A stretch of 64,000 nucleotides of DNA from Rhodomicrobium sp. R_RK_3 (GTDB taxonomy: Bacteria; Pseudomonadota; Alphaproteobacteria; Rhizobiales; Rhodomicrobiaceae): positions 124,001 through 188,000 of the forward strand of contig NZ_MWLK01000033.1 in the NCBI RefSeq assembly GCF_002198715.1, in the 5' to 3' direction. Of the stretch, positions 35,982-44,276 are shown piece by piece. The translations under genes were made by a program, and so were the position numbers. Position 1 is the first letter of the stretch. Every line of letters starts with the position of its first letter. Below the pieces are notes generated by a model. That model worked only from the letters and a program-made list of their open reading frames with translations. It searched no databases and had not been told where the DNA came from.

Positions 35982-36492
35982 TCGCCGACATGTAGGCGAT
36001 CACGGCCTTGAGTTGCGTCGCCGACAGCACATCGGCGCCGAAGCTGGGCAGTCCCTTCAGCATCTCCTCATAGACCGCCCGCATCGGCACCGGCGCGGCC
36101 AGAGGCTTCGTCACCTCGACAAACGCAAAGCGGTCGAGGCGCTCGATCAGGAAAGTCGCATAGGCTTGGTGGCTGCGCTCGGTCCGAGGGTCGAAGCCGG
36201 GGAAGACCAGCGTCTGTTCCTTGAGCTGGACCTTGTCTTCGAGCGAGATCGCATAAAAGGACTTTTGCAGCCAGTCATACATCTCCAGCACCTGATAGAC
36301 GAAGTTCATCTCCTCCTTGGGGAACGGCGCCTTCAGCCCCTTGAGCACTACATCCTGCCAGCCCTCATGATAGCCTTCGGACAAAATCTCGATCGTGCGT
36401 TCGAATTCCGGGGCCTCGAGCGGATAGAGCGCGGCCAGAATGCGCGACTGGTTGATGAGAATACGCCGTTCCACATCCGTGAGATTGAGCAC
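35938..36492 (-). CDS. YfbU family protein
   Basis: The 184-residue product has the YfbU layout: ERRILINQSRILAALYP, then VLEMYDWLQKSFYAIS, PGFDPRTERSHQAYATFLI and MRAVYEEML. The family is helical; its function is not established. I choose GTG 36492 because GGAGAG lies upstream and it begins at the first conserved block; a TTG at 36522 is the alternative. It stands alone, convergent with the cryptic frame. Confidence 0.8.
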   Translation of the reverse strand: MLNLTDVERRILINQSRILAALYPLEAPEFERTIEILSEGYHEGWQDVVLKGLKAPFPKEEMNFVYQVLEMYDWLQKSFYAISLEDKVQLKEQTLVFPGFDPRTERSHQAYATFLIERLDRFAFVEVTKPLAAPVPMRAVYEEMLKGLPSFGADVLSATQLKAVIAYMSAIKSPPVQTPRRAAS

Positions 36493-36756
36493 ATCCGCTC
36501 TCCAGGCTTGGGGTTGTTGCAAGTTTGATGAGCGGGGCGGCGATTCGCAATTCCTGATTGGCTGTCGCGCACAGGACTCGCCCGAGGATTGCGCAACCCA
36601 GACCGTCCACCGGCGCGGCAGTCCGCGCCTTGCTAGTCGGGGCGATTTGCGTTAAGGACGCGAGTATCCGCCGAGGCTTGTGACAGGGGCTTCGGCATGG
36701 GTTCGTTACACTCAGCCTTGCTTCAAAGACGAAGATCCAGTCAGCGGAGGACTGTG

Positions 36757-37095
36757 ATGACCTATGTCGTTTTGGACGCCTGCATCAAATGCAAACACAC
36801 CGATTGTGTGGAAGTCTGCCCTGTCGACTGCTTCTACGAAGGCGAGAACATGCTCGTCATCCATCCGGATGAGTGCATCGATTGCGGCGTCTGCGAACCG
36901 GAATGCCCGGTCGACGCCATCAAGCCGGATACCGAGCCGGGCCTGGAATCCTGGATCGAGCTCAACCGCGATTATTCCGAGAAATGGCCGAATATCACGG
37001 TGAAGAAGCCCAGCCTCCCCGATGCCGATAAATTCGCCGAGGAACAGGGCAAGCTGGAGAAGTATTTCTCGCCCAATCCGGGTGAGGGCGATTAG
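36757..37095 (+). CDS. fdxA: Seven-iron ferredoxin FdxA
   Basis: The 112-residue protein has cysteine patterns for one 3Fe-4S and one 4Fe-4S cluster: [21 protein letters not shown] and [16 protein letters not shown]. The long C-terminal tail is typical of the alphaproteobacterial/Azotobacter FdI type. GGAGGACTGTG precedes the ATG at 36757; an upstream start at 36697 is not needed. It is a cytoplasmic electron carrier. An R1 repeat follows. Confidence 0.95.
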   Translation: MTYVVLDACIKCKHTDCVEVCPVDCFYEGENMLVIHPDECIDCGVCEPECPVDAIKPDTEPGLESWIELNRDYSEKWPNITVKKPSLPDADKFAEEQGKLEKYFSPNPGEGD

Positions 37096-37125
37096 GCCAC
37101 GACCGGCCTAGACATTCCCAATTCT

Positions 37126-37235
37126 TGTCATTCCCGCGAAAGGCGGGATTCCAGTAAATGGCAGTATTAACCGCTTAGGCTCGGCCTGAACGCGACTACT
37201 GCTGCGTACTGGATTGCCGCCGTCGCGGGAATGAC
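37126..37235. repeat. R1 palindromic repeat, copy 5
   Basis: Arms TGTCATTCCCGCGAAAGGCG and the complement ending CGCGGGAATGACA flank about 55 bases with the tag GCTGCGTA before the right arm. It lies between the convergent fdxA and VOC genes. Confidence 0.9.
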
Positions 37236-37295
37236 ACCGCAACGCCTGCGTCGGCGAGCACACTCTGCCTTCGCGCGCTTCCGCGCCCGCCATGC

Positions 37296-37715
37296 TCAAG
37301 GCAACGTCACCGCCCCGGTCTCATCCACCGGCATGAACGGGTTATACGCGATCTCCCAGACATGGCCGTCCGGATCGGCGAAGTAGCCGTGATAGCCGCC
37401 CCAGAACGCCTTTTGCGGCCGCTTCAAAATCCGCGCGCCGACCGCCTCGGCCCGCGCCATGACCTCGTCCACGCCTGCCTCATCCGGCAGATTATACGCC
37501 AGCGTCACCCCGCCCGCGCCTGACCAGACATCGCCCGCATTGGCATCCTCCGCGAGCGCCTCCCGGCCGAACAGGCTGAGCACGCCGTGCCCGATCTGGA
37601 AGAAGCTCACGCTCTCCTGGCTGGCCGGCGACCTCGCCAGGCCGAACCCCTCATAAAACGCCGTGGCCGCCGCGACGTCCCGGACGCCGAGCGTAATCAT
37701 GGACAGGCGAAGCAT
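37296..37715 (-). CDS. VOC-family protein (glyoxalase/dioxygenase fold)
   Basis: The 139-residue product has the repeated beta-alpha-beta pattern: ITLGVRDVAAATAFYEGFGL at the start and GYFADPDGHVWEIAYNP near the end. The metal site includes the Glu of WEIA. The family covers glyoxalases, dioxygenases and antibiotic-binding proteins; the substrate is not predictable. It stands alone. Confidence 0.85.
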   Translation of the reverse strand: MLRLSMITLGVRDVAAATAFYEGFGLARSPASQESVSFFQIGHGVLSLFGREALAEDANAGDVWSGAGGVTLAYNLPDEAGVDEVMARAEAVGARILKRPQKAFWGGYHGYFADPDGHVWEIAYNPFMPVDETGAVTLP

Positions 37716-37857
37716 TCGCGGCTCCTTTTCGCGCTTTTAAGCCTTCATTAGCGATAGGCCGAGTTCGTTCTAATTTTAATAAAACAAAAACTTTTCCGGG
37801 GGTTAATTGGGACTACGCAATCTTGCAGAACGTTTCCACCTCCAAGGGGCAATCACG

Positions 37858-38265
37858 ATGAGACTGTACGCGTTCGCCGCGTTGCTGGCACTGCCGCTGC
37901 TCGGCTCTGGATCAGGGGCCGCCAAGGCCGATTATTATTGCTGTGGCCGGGACAAGGGCGACGAGCGCGAGATCCGCTATTTCCTCGTCGTCAAGAAGAC
38001 CGCCGTGTTCGATTGCGACGCCCATCATTGCGAGACCAAGATCCGGCTGCGTCCCGACACCAAGATCAAGGCCAAATGCACCGAATATGGCTGGTGCAAG
38101 ATCGAGCCGCGCCGCCTCGACAATGCCTGGGTGCCGGAGAACTGCCTGAAGGAAATCGGCGACCGCAAGGACCGCGAGGACGAGGCGGAGGAGGAAGAGC
38201 GCGACCGCGAGCGTGACCGGGACCGCGAGGAAGAGCGTGACCGCCGTCCGTGGCGCCGCTACTAG
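37858..38265 (+). CDS. Secreted SH3-like protein with charged repeat tail
   Basis: From ATG 37858 (AAGGGG eight bases upstream) the product is 135 residues. A signal peptide ends near AAKA-DYYCC. The middle (AVFDCDAHHCETKIRLRPDTK and KCTEYGWCKIE with AWVPENCL) resembles a bacterial SH3 domain in which several positions are cysteine, suggesting disulfides. The last 40 residues are almost only Glu, Asp and Arg (REDEAEEEERDRERDRDREE). It may bind the cell wall, but this is inferred from fold resemblance only. Confidence 0.65.
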   Translation: MRLYAFAALLALPLLGSGSGAAKADYYCCGRDKGDEREIRYFLVVKKTAVFDCDAHHCETKIRLRPDTKIKAKCTEYGWCKIEPRRLDNAWVPENCLKEIGDRKDREDEAEEEERDRERDRDREEERDRRPWRRY

Positions 38266-38275
38266 GACGCGTCAA

Positions 38276-38462
38276 TGACCGCTCCAATCGGAGCCGGTCA
38301 CGATCAAATCCGTAAATTGCGCGAAATTTCCGGGAACCGGCGTCGATTTCCCGGTCGTGCTTGCGGGTCATGCTGTCCGAGGGCCTGAAAGGCTCCCCGC
38401 GAATCAGGTCCGTTCATCAGACCCGCAATAAGCCGGCGCTCCGGGGCGCCGGCTTTCTTTTT
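38276..38462 (+). ncRNA. Structured RNA candidate ending in an intrinsic terminator
   Basis: Five helices are visible. TGACCGCTCC pairs with GGAG-C-CGGTCA (38276-38300, one bulge). CCGGGAA pairs with TTCCCGG (38330-38354). TTGCGGGTC (38361-38369) pairs perfectly with GACCCGCAA (38420-38428), enclosing the stem GGGCCT/AGGCTC (38381-38395). GCCGGCGC/GCGCCGGC (38432-38453) followed by TTTCTTTTT is a strong terminator. It lies downstream of the SH3-like gene, so it may be its long 3' region or an independent small RNA. No known family recognised. Confidence 0.45.
38432..38462 (+). terminator. Strong intrinsic terminator
   Basis: A perfect 8-base stem with a 6-base loop is followed by TTTCTTTTT. 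It ends transcription from the SH3-like gene or the RNA candidate and separates them from tolQ. Confidence 0.85.
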
Positions 38463-38615
38463 GGTGGAGGGCGACGATCATGTCTCCCTCGCCTCGCCGC
38501 CAGGCCCCGCGCAAAAATATCCCTGCGGAATTCGCAGCTATCTCCCTGGTGACACACGCCAAGGTTTTGGCCTAATTACCCACACAGTGACGCAGCCCGC
38601 CTAAAACACCCAACT

Positions 38616-38640
38616 GCCGCTTGCGAATCCTGCAAGCGGC
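38616..38640 (+). promoter_or_regulatory. Hairpin in the tolQ leader
   Basis: GCCGCTTGC and GCAAGCGGC form a perfect 9-base stem with a 7-base loop about 80 bases upstream of tolQ. No U-tract follows, so it is not a simple terminator; a role in tolQ mRNA stability or control is possible. Confidence 0.4.
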
Positions 38641-38721
38641 GTCACAGTCACGACTCGTATACAAGGGTTGTGTCGCAAGGAAATTGCGCGCTTCCGGCGC
38701 CATCGGATGGAGAGACTTCGC

Positions 38722-39408
38722 ATGCCTGAGGCCGCCGCGCCGGATTTCTCCTTTCTTGCCCTCTTTCTGCAAGCCCATATCGTCGTCAAGCTGGTCATGA
38801 TCGGCTTGGTGCTGTCGTCGATCTGGGGCTGGGGCGTGATTATCGAGAAGACCGTGCTTTTCCGCCGTACCCGCCGCGAGACGGAGGATTTCGAGCGCCT
38901 GTTCTGGTCGGGACAGTCGCTCGACGAGCTCTACGCCATCGTCACCCAGAAGCGCGCCTCGGCCATGGGCGCGCTGTTCATCGCCGCGATGCGCGAATGG
39001 CGCCGCTCCATCGAAGGCACCGCCCGTCCGCTCGCCGGGGTGCAGCACCGCATCGAGCGCGTCATGGATGTGACCATCACCCGCGAGATCGACCGGCTCG
39101 AGCGGCGGCTGCTGTTTCTGGCGACGGTCGGCTCGACCGCGCCTTTCGTCGGGCTGTTCGGCACGGTCTGGGGCATCATGACCAGCTTCCAGTCCATCGC
39201 CGCCTCGAAGAACACCAGCCTCGCGGTCGTCGCGCCGGGCATCGCCGAGGCGCTGTTCGCCACGGCGCTCGGCCTGCTCGCCGCCATCCCGGCGGTGATT
39301 TTCTACAACAAGTTCTCGGCCGAGGCGGGCCGCCTCGCCCAGCGCTTCGAGGGCTTTTCCGATGAGTTCATCGCCATCGTCTCCCGCCAGATCGACATGA
39401 GGGCCTAG
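38722..39408 (+). CDS. tolQ: Tol-Pal system protein TolQ
   Basis: TolQ and TolR form the proton-driven stator that energises TolA. The 228-residue product has three transmembrane helices (about 20-42, 130-152, 165-190) and the MotA/TolQ/ExbB block ([18 protein letters not shown], then [19 protein letters not shown]). GGAGAG seven bases before ATG 38722 decides the start. It heads tolQRA, with tolR four bases downstream. Confidence 0.96.
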   Translation: MPEAAAPDFSFLALFLQAHIVVKLVMIGLVLSSIWGWGVIIEKTVLFRRTRRETEDFERLFWSGQSLDELYAIVTQKRASAMGALFIAAMREWRRSIEGTARPLAGVQHRIERVMDVTITREIDRLERRLLFLATVGSTAPFVGLFGTVWGIMTSFQSIAASKNTSLAVVAPGIAEALFATALGLLAAIPAVIFYNKFSAEAGRLAQRFEGFSDEFIAIVSRQIDMRA

Positions 39409-39411
39409 AGC

Positions 39412-39867
39412 ATGGGCGCGGCACTGCAAGGGGGCGGATCGAAACGGGCGCGCGGCGGCAGGCGGGCGCGGCGGCAGCCGATGAGCGAGATCAACGTCAC
39501 GCCTTTCGTCGACGTGATGCTGGTGCTGCTCATCATCTTCATGGTGACGGCGCCGCTGCTCACGGTCGGCGTGCCGATCGACCTGCCGAGCACCGAAGCC
39601 AACGCCTCGGCCCCGCAAACGCAGAAGGAGCCCCTCACATTCAGCGTCGGGCAAGATGGGCGGATTTATCTTCAGGAATCGGAAATCACTCTCGACGACA
39701 TTGGTCCGAAGCTGACCGCCATCGCCAAGACGGGCCCCCAGGAGCTGATATTCATCCGGGGGGACGCGCAGGCCAATTACGGCCTGCTGATGAAGGTCAT
39801 GGGGAAGATCAGCGCCGCGGGATTCCAGCACATCTCGCTGATAGCCGAGCCGACGCAACCTAAATGA
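39412..39867 (+). CDS. tolR: Tol-Pal system protein TolR
   Basis: TolR is the stator partner of TolQ. The 151-residue product has the ExbD/TolR motif: [21 protein letters not shown], with the proton-carrying Asp in the single transmembrane helix, and a periplasmic domain. A basic N-terminus ([16 protein letters not shown]) precedes the helix. It lies between tolQ and tolA with short gaps. Confidence 0.96.
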   Translation: MGAALQGGGSKRARGGRRARRQPMSEINVTPFVDVMLVLLIIFMVTAPLLTVGVPIDLPSTEANASAPQTQKEPLTFSVGQDGRIYLQESEITLDDIGPKLTAIAKTGPQELIFIRGDAQANYGLLMKVMGKISAAGFQHISLIAEPTQPK

Positions 39868-39877
39868 GGCAAAATTC

Positions 39878-40945
39878 TTGCGGGCGAGTCTGCTGCTTTC
39901 TTTCGTGCTCCACGCCTTGCTGCTGGCCGCCGCGCTGGTCAGCTTCGGCGCGCACCAGCCGCTGAAGGAGACGCAGCCGATCTCGGTCGCGGTGGCGCCG
40001 CCATCTGCCGTCACCATGCTGAAGGCGGGCAAGCCGAACGAGGCGAGCGAAGAGACCGCGAGCCGTCCGCCGCCTGCCGAGAAGCAGCCCGCCAATGTCG
40101 TGCCGACCGCCGTCGAAATCCGGCCTCCCGCCGAGACGGTCGCCCAGAAGCAGGCCGCCCTGCTCCCGCCCAAGCCGAAGACCGCCGCGCCCGCCGACAG
40201 CGAGGCCAAGGCCGATAAACAGACGCCGCCGCCAAAGCCCGAGGCCCCGGCGGCCAATGCGGCAAAGCCCGCCGCAACGCCGCCCGCGCCCAAGCGCGTC
40301 GAGGCGCCCAAGCCCCGCCAGGAAGCGGCGGCCAAATCCGAAGCCAAGCCCAAGCCCGAGAAACACCCCGAGCCGAAGCCGCAAGCCCGGCCGCAACGCG
40401 ACCGCATCGCCGAGCTCGCCGAACGGCCGGCGCCCGACGCCGAGGGCAAGGCGGAATTCGATCCGCAGCAGATCGCCGCCCTGCTCAACCGCGACCCGAC
40501 CGCCGGACAGCGTCCGTCGCAGGACGGCCCCCGCGAGCCCTGGCGCAAGCCGAGTTCGCTGCAGGAGCAGGCGCTCGGCACCGCGCCCGAGCCGCTGCCC
40601 GACCGCGAATCGCATGGCGACCCCGCCGGCCGCGACGGCCGCATGAGCGCCAACGACATCGACGCCTTCCGCGCCCAGATCGCCCGCTGCTGGACCCCGC
40701 CTGTCGGCGGCCTCGGCGGCGACGCGATCATCGTCAAGCTGCGCATCGAGCTGAACCAGGACGGCACGCTCAGCCGTCCGCCGCAACTTGCCAACAGCTT
40801 TGATTCGCCCTTCTTCCGCCCCGCCGCCGACAGCGCCATGCGCGCCATCTTCCAATGCCAGCCCTACCGCATGCCGCCGGAAAAATACGGCCAATGGCGG
40901 GACATGCTGCTGAATTTCGACCCCAGCCGGATGTTCGGCGGATGA
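39878..40945 (+). CDS. tolA: TolA/TonB-like periplasmic spanning protein
   Basis: TolA links the inner-membrane stator to TolB/Pal. From a TTG start (GAGG upstream) the 355-residue protein has one N-terminal transmembrane helix (LLLSFVLHALLLAAAL), a long Pro/Ala/Lys/Glu-rich rod (about 50-190), and a C-terminal TonB-like domain (DIDAFRAQIARCWTPP to the NFDPSRMFGG end). A degenerate copy of its last codons appears about 370 bases downstream. Confidence 0.92.
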   Translation: MRASLLLSFVLHALLLAAALVSFGAHQPLKETQPISVAVAPPSAVTMLKAGKPNEASEETASRPPPAEKQPANVVPTAVEIRPPAETVAQKQAALLPPKPKTAAPADSEAKADKQTPPPKPEAPAANAAKPAATPPAPKRVEAPKPRQEAAAKSEAKPKPEKHPEPKPQARPQRDRIAELAERPAPDAEGKAEFDPQQIAALLNRDPTAGQRPSQDGPREPWRKPSSLQEQALGTAPEPLPDRESHGDPAGRDGRMSANDIDAFRAQIARCWTPPVGGLGGDAIIVKLRIELNQDGTLSRPPQLANSFDSPFFRPAADSAMRAIFQCQPYRMPPEKYGQWRDMLLNFDPSRMFGG

Positions 40946-41036
40946 GGATGTTCGCCCAGGATTCAGCGCGACGCGACGCGGCCTGCCGTGAGGCGAGGAT
41001 CGGATGAGAGCGGAACGCTCAACCCAAAGTCCGCAA

Positions 41037-41460
41037 CCCCTCACCCGGCGCTCCGCGCCGACCTCTCCCCTGGGAGAGGTTAAGCGGAGTGCGCGCGGGC
41101 ATCGGGGGATAGCACATGATTCACAACCCGCCGCAGCCGGACTCCCTCTCCCTGGGGAGAGGGTTGGGGTGAGGGGTTGGGGCCTTGGAAAAGGGCACGC
41201 CCCCCTCCGATGCACCTCTTCCTGTTCCTGCCGCTTATCCTGCCAAACTCACTCGCAGCAATCAGCCGCGACCTGTCTACTCCCCCAACTTCGCCCCCAG
41301 CCGGATCATCGGCTGATGAGAGACACCATGCCCCAGCACCATGCACAGCCGGACTCCCTCTCCCAGTGGGAGAGGGTGGGGGTGAGGGGTTACAAACTAT
41401 CGGAGAGGCATTACCCGCTCACCCGGCGCTGCCGCGCCACCCTCTCCCCATGGGAGAGGG
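41037..41460. repeat. R3 palindromic repeat pair in the tolA-tolB gap
   Basis: Arms of the type CTCACCCGGCGC...CCTCTCCC and their complements (CCCTCTCC...GGTGAGGGG) occur four times: 41037-41080, 41140-41177, 41351-41390 and 41415-41460. They can be read as two inverted-repeat elements (about 141 and 110 bp) in opposite orientation. They fall inside the open frame that extends tolB upstream. Confidence 0.85.
41287..41324 (+). repeat. Degenerate copy of the tolA 3' end
   Basis: This 38-base stretch matches the last codons and stop of tolA (40913-40950) at 29 of the first 34 positions, encoding NFAPSRIIG then TGA compared with NFDPSRMFGG then TGA. It lies between the two R3 elements and suggests duplication during repeat insertion. 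Confidence 0.45.
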
Positions 41461-41525
41461 CAAAAAGGCCGGACTCGTCCCCGGCAGAGCCACCGAAGGG
41501 CGCGTCAGCGAAGCGCCTCACGACA

Positions 41526-42833
41526 TTGTTCTTACTTGCAATTTTTGCCTTCCTTGCCATCCCCCCCTATCCCGCCGGCGCGGTGATGGAGGTCGACATC
41601 ACCCAGGGCAATATCCGCCCCATCCCGATCGCCATCTCGCCCTTCCTCGCGGGCGCCAGCGGCCAGAGCGCGCAGCTCGCCGATGCCGTCACCGGCATTA
41701 TCGCCGCCGACCTCGAGCGCTCCGGCCTGTTCAAGCCCATCGACCGCGCCGCCTTCCTCGAGCGCATCTACACCGTCGACGCCCCGCCGCGCTTCCGCGA
41801 CTGGAGCGTCATCAACGCCGAAGCGCTCGCCGTCGGGCAGATCACCGATGCGGGCGGCGGCCAGATCAAGGCGCAGTTCCGGCTGTGGGACGTCTATTCG
41901 GGCCGCGAACTGACCGGCGAGTCCTTCACCACCTCATCGGACAATTGGCGCCGCATCGGCCATATCATCGCCGACGCCATCTATCAGCGGCTGACCGGCG
42001 AAAAGGCCTATTTCGACAGCCGCATCGCCTTCATCGAGGAGTCCGGCCCCAGGAACAAGCGCGTCAAACGCCTCGCGCTGATGGACCAGGACGGCCAGAA
42101 TCTCCGCGTGCTGACCAAAGGCACGAGCCTCGTCCTGACGCCGCGCTTCAGCCCGAACAACCGCGAGATCACCTACACCTCCTATGAAGGCGGCCGCCCC
42201 AGCGTCATCCGCATGGACATCGCCTCGGGCCGCCAGGAAGTCGTCGCCAATTTCCCCGGCATGACCTTCGCGCCGCGCTTCTCGCCGCGCGGCGACCGCA
42301 TCATCATGAGCCTGCAGCAGGACAGCGCCTCCAACCTGTTCGAAATGGATCTCGACTCCCGCCAGCTTCGCCGCCTGACGACGACGCAGGCCATCGACAC
42401 CGGCCCCTGCTACTCGCCCGACGGCCGCCAGATCGTCTTCGAATCGGATCGCGCCGGCGGGCGGCAGCAGCTTTTCGTCATGAACGCCGATGGCAGCGGC
42501 CAGCGCCAGCTCACCGGCGGCGACGGGCGCTATTCGACGCCGGTCTGGTCGCCGCGCGGCGATCTCATCGCCTTCACCAAGCAGATCGGTGGGCAATTCC
42601 TGATCGGCGTCATCCAGCCGGACGGGCGCGGCGAGCGCATCCTGACCGAGGGCTACCACAATGAGGGGCCGAGCTGGTCGCCGAACGGACGTGTCCTGAC
42701 CTTCTTCCGGGAGTCGCAAGGGGAGAGCGGCGGACCCCGGCTTTTCACCATCGATCTGACCGGCTACAACGAGCGCGTGCTGCCGACTTCGGCCTTCGCG
42801 TCGGACCCGTCCTGGTCCCCGCTCATGAAATAG
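41526..42833 (+). CDS. tolB: Tol-Pal translocation protein TolB
   Basis: TolB is the periplasmic beta-propeller that binds Pal. The mature domain begins near VMEVDITQG, with an N-terminal domain (about 40-165) and WD40-like propeller repeats ([47 protein letters not shown]). The start is unresolved. TTG 41526 gives 435 residues, the family size, but leaves the signal peptide without its basic residues (KR just upstream). The open frame runs back to ATG 41004 through R3 repeats, which would make a 609-residue protein with an internal signal. Identity is certain; start confidence is low. Confidence 0.9.
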   Translation: MFLLAIFAFLAIPPYPAGAVMEVDITQGNIRPIPIAISPFLAGASGQSAQLADAVTGIIAADLERSGLFKPIDRAAFLERIYTVDAPPRFRDWSVINAEALAVGQITDAGGGQIKAQFRLWDVYSGRELTGESFTTSSDNWRRIGHIIADAIYQRLTGEKAYFDSRIAFIEESGPRNKRVKRLALMDQDGQNLRVLTKGTSLVLTPRFSPNNREITYTSYEGGRPSVIRMDIASGRQEVVANFPGMTFAPRFSPRGDRIIMSLQQDSASNLFEMDLDSRQLRRLTTTQAIDTGPCYSPDGRQIVFESDRAGGRQQLFVMNADGSGQRQLTGGDGRYSTPVWSPRGDLIAFTKQIGGQFLIGVIQPDGRGERILTEGYHNEGPSWSPNGRVLTFFRESQGESGGPRLFTIDLTGYNERVLPTSAFASDPSWSPLMK

Positions 42834-43051
42834 GCAATTGGCGTATACTTACACTTTATCGTCAAATCCCCGGTCCGCCTTGTATAGCGGAGTGGGAACA
42901 TCTGCGGATCGCCCTGATTCCTCGTGGCATTTTCGCATCATACACCTTGCAAAAAGTCACTCGAAACCCCCAGCCAGCTTGATAATTCATCCCCCGCTCG
43001 GCTAGCTACTGAGAGTGGCTTGCGGGCCGCTTAACCAGAGGAGAGAAGACC

Positions 43052-43189
43052 ATGCAGGGTTTGAAGGGCGTCATCGTCGTTGCGACGATCATTGCTGCTG
43101 CCGCATCGCTCGGCGCATGCCGTAAGGAAGTTGGCGGCGAGCCGCTGAAGCTCGGCGCTGCCGACGTTTCCGTCGCCGTCGTCCGCTAA
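43052..43189 (+). CDS. 45-residue lipoprotein between tolB and pal
   Basis: ATG 43052 is preceded by AGAGGAGAG at good spacing. The product has a signal peptide (LKGVIVVATIIAAAAS) and lipobox LGAC; the mature lipidated peptide is only 23 residues (CRKEVGGEPLKLGAADVSVA and VVR). It lies 218 bases after tolB and 243 bases before pal on the same strand, and a large hairpin follows. Small lipoproteins of this kind (entericidin size) are known, but I recognise no family and know of no standard gene at this place in the operon. Confidence 0.65.
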   Translation: MQGLKGVIVVATIIAAAASLGACRKEVGGEPLKLGAADVSVAVVR

Positions 43190-43190
43190 A

Positions 43191-43288
43191 TCGCTTTGTA
43201 GCGAAGCGGGGCTTCAGGTCTTTGAAAACGCCGTGCGCCGGTATCTTTCGCTGGTGTCCACGGCGTTCTTCATCATGGGGGAGACCTG
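43191..43288 (+). promoter_or_regulatory. Structured RNA element in the pal leader
   Basis: TCGCT/AGCGA forms a small hairpin at 43191-43204. CAGGTCT (43215-43221) pairs perfectly with AGACCTG (43282-43288), and inside it AACGCCGTG (43227-43235) pairs perfectly with CACGGCGTT (43259-43267). The 74-base element lies in the transcript between the small lipoprotein and pal. It may be a terminator-like processing site or a control element. Confidence 0.45.
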
Positions 43289-43432
43289 CCCTGCTCGCTG
43301 CTGCCTCCGCAAGTTGAGGCGCCTGCGCCTTTTGCACCACAAACTTGCAGCATCCCCATTTCCATAACCATTCATTAACCAGACGGGCCGCACTTTCCTA
43401 GCTCGGGTTTTCCCTGAGTTGAGGAGCGCACC

Positions 43433-43948
43433 ATGTCCCGTTTTGCGGTCACGCGGACGATTGCCGGCCTTGCCGTTCTGCTGCTGCTGGCGGCCTGTTC
43501 GAGAGGCCAGCCGATGGCCGGGCTGAGCCCCGCCCAGACCAGTTCCGAAGGCGATAGCGGCCCGATCGTGCCGGGCTCCGCCCGCGAGTTTTCCGCACGG
43601 ATCGGCGACACCGTCTATTTCACCACCGATCAGGTCGAGCTGAGCCCCGAAGCCCAGCAGATCCTCGCCGCCCAGGCGGCCTGGCTCAATCAGTACACGC
43701 AATATCGAGTCATCCTGGAAGGCCATGCCGACGAGCGCGGCACCCGCGAATACAATATCGGCCTTGGCGCGCAGCGCGCCGCCAATGCCAAGCATTTCCT
43801 CGCCGCCCGCGGCATCAGCCCGGACCGGATCAAGACCGTGTCTTACGGCAAGGAGCGCCCGGTTGCGGTCTGCGCCAATATTTCCTGCTGGTCGCAGAAC
43901 CGCCGGGTCGTGACCGTGGTCAGCCAAGGGGGCGGCGCAGGGTATTAA
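43433..43948 (+). CDS. pal: Peptidoglycan-associated lipoprotein Pal
   Basis: Pal anchors the outer membrane to peptidoglycan. The 171-residue product has a lipobox (LLLAAC) and an OmpA-like domain: VYFTTDQVELSPEAQQIL, then GHADERGTREYNIGLGAQRA and RRVVTVV. GAGGAGCGCACC precedes the ATG. An R2 repeat begins at its stop codon. Confidence 0.97.
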   Translation: MSRFAVTRTIAGLAVLLLLAACSRGQPMAGLSPAQTSSEGDSGPIVPGSAREFSARIGDTVYFTTDQVELSPEAQQILAAQAAWLNQYTQYRVILEGHADERGTREYNIGLGAQRAANAKHFLAARGISPDRIKTVSYGKERPVAVCANISCWSQNRRVVTVVSQGGGAGY

Positions 43949-44058
43949 CCGTCGCCGCGGCCGTTAGAGCCGGGGCCTACCCTCCCCTCATATTGCCTCG
44001 GCAATTGCGGGGCGGCCAATGGGTCCGGGCTCACCGCTTCGCGGTGTCCGGCACGACG
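43949..44058. repeat. R2 palindromic repeat, copy 2
   Basis: About 110 bp beginning CCGTCGCCGCGGCCGTTAGA and ending GTCCGGCACGACG, collinear with the copy at 8795. It starts directly at the end of pal and fills much of the pal-cpoB gap. Confidence 0.85.
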
Positions 44059-44276
44059 CCCGGGGGGAAGGCGAGGCAGTCAAATGCGCTGCACGATCGA
44101 TCTCAATCTTGCCACCGACCCCACCAAAATCTCCCCACCTGGCCAAGCTCATCCGCCCGTTCCCTCGGGGCAATTGTGAAATCCCGGGGATGCGGGACGG
44201 CGGGACTGGCCCCGGACGGTCATCTTTGCTAAGAACGACCTCAATCCCATTCTCGAAGCGTAAATGTGAGAACGCA

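Noticed and set aside
41177-42187. 336-codon ORF overlapping the tolB region
   Set aside because: It runs through R3 repeats and then through tolB in the wrong frame.
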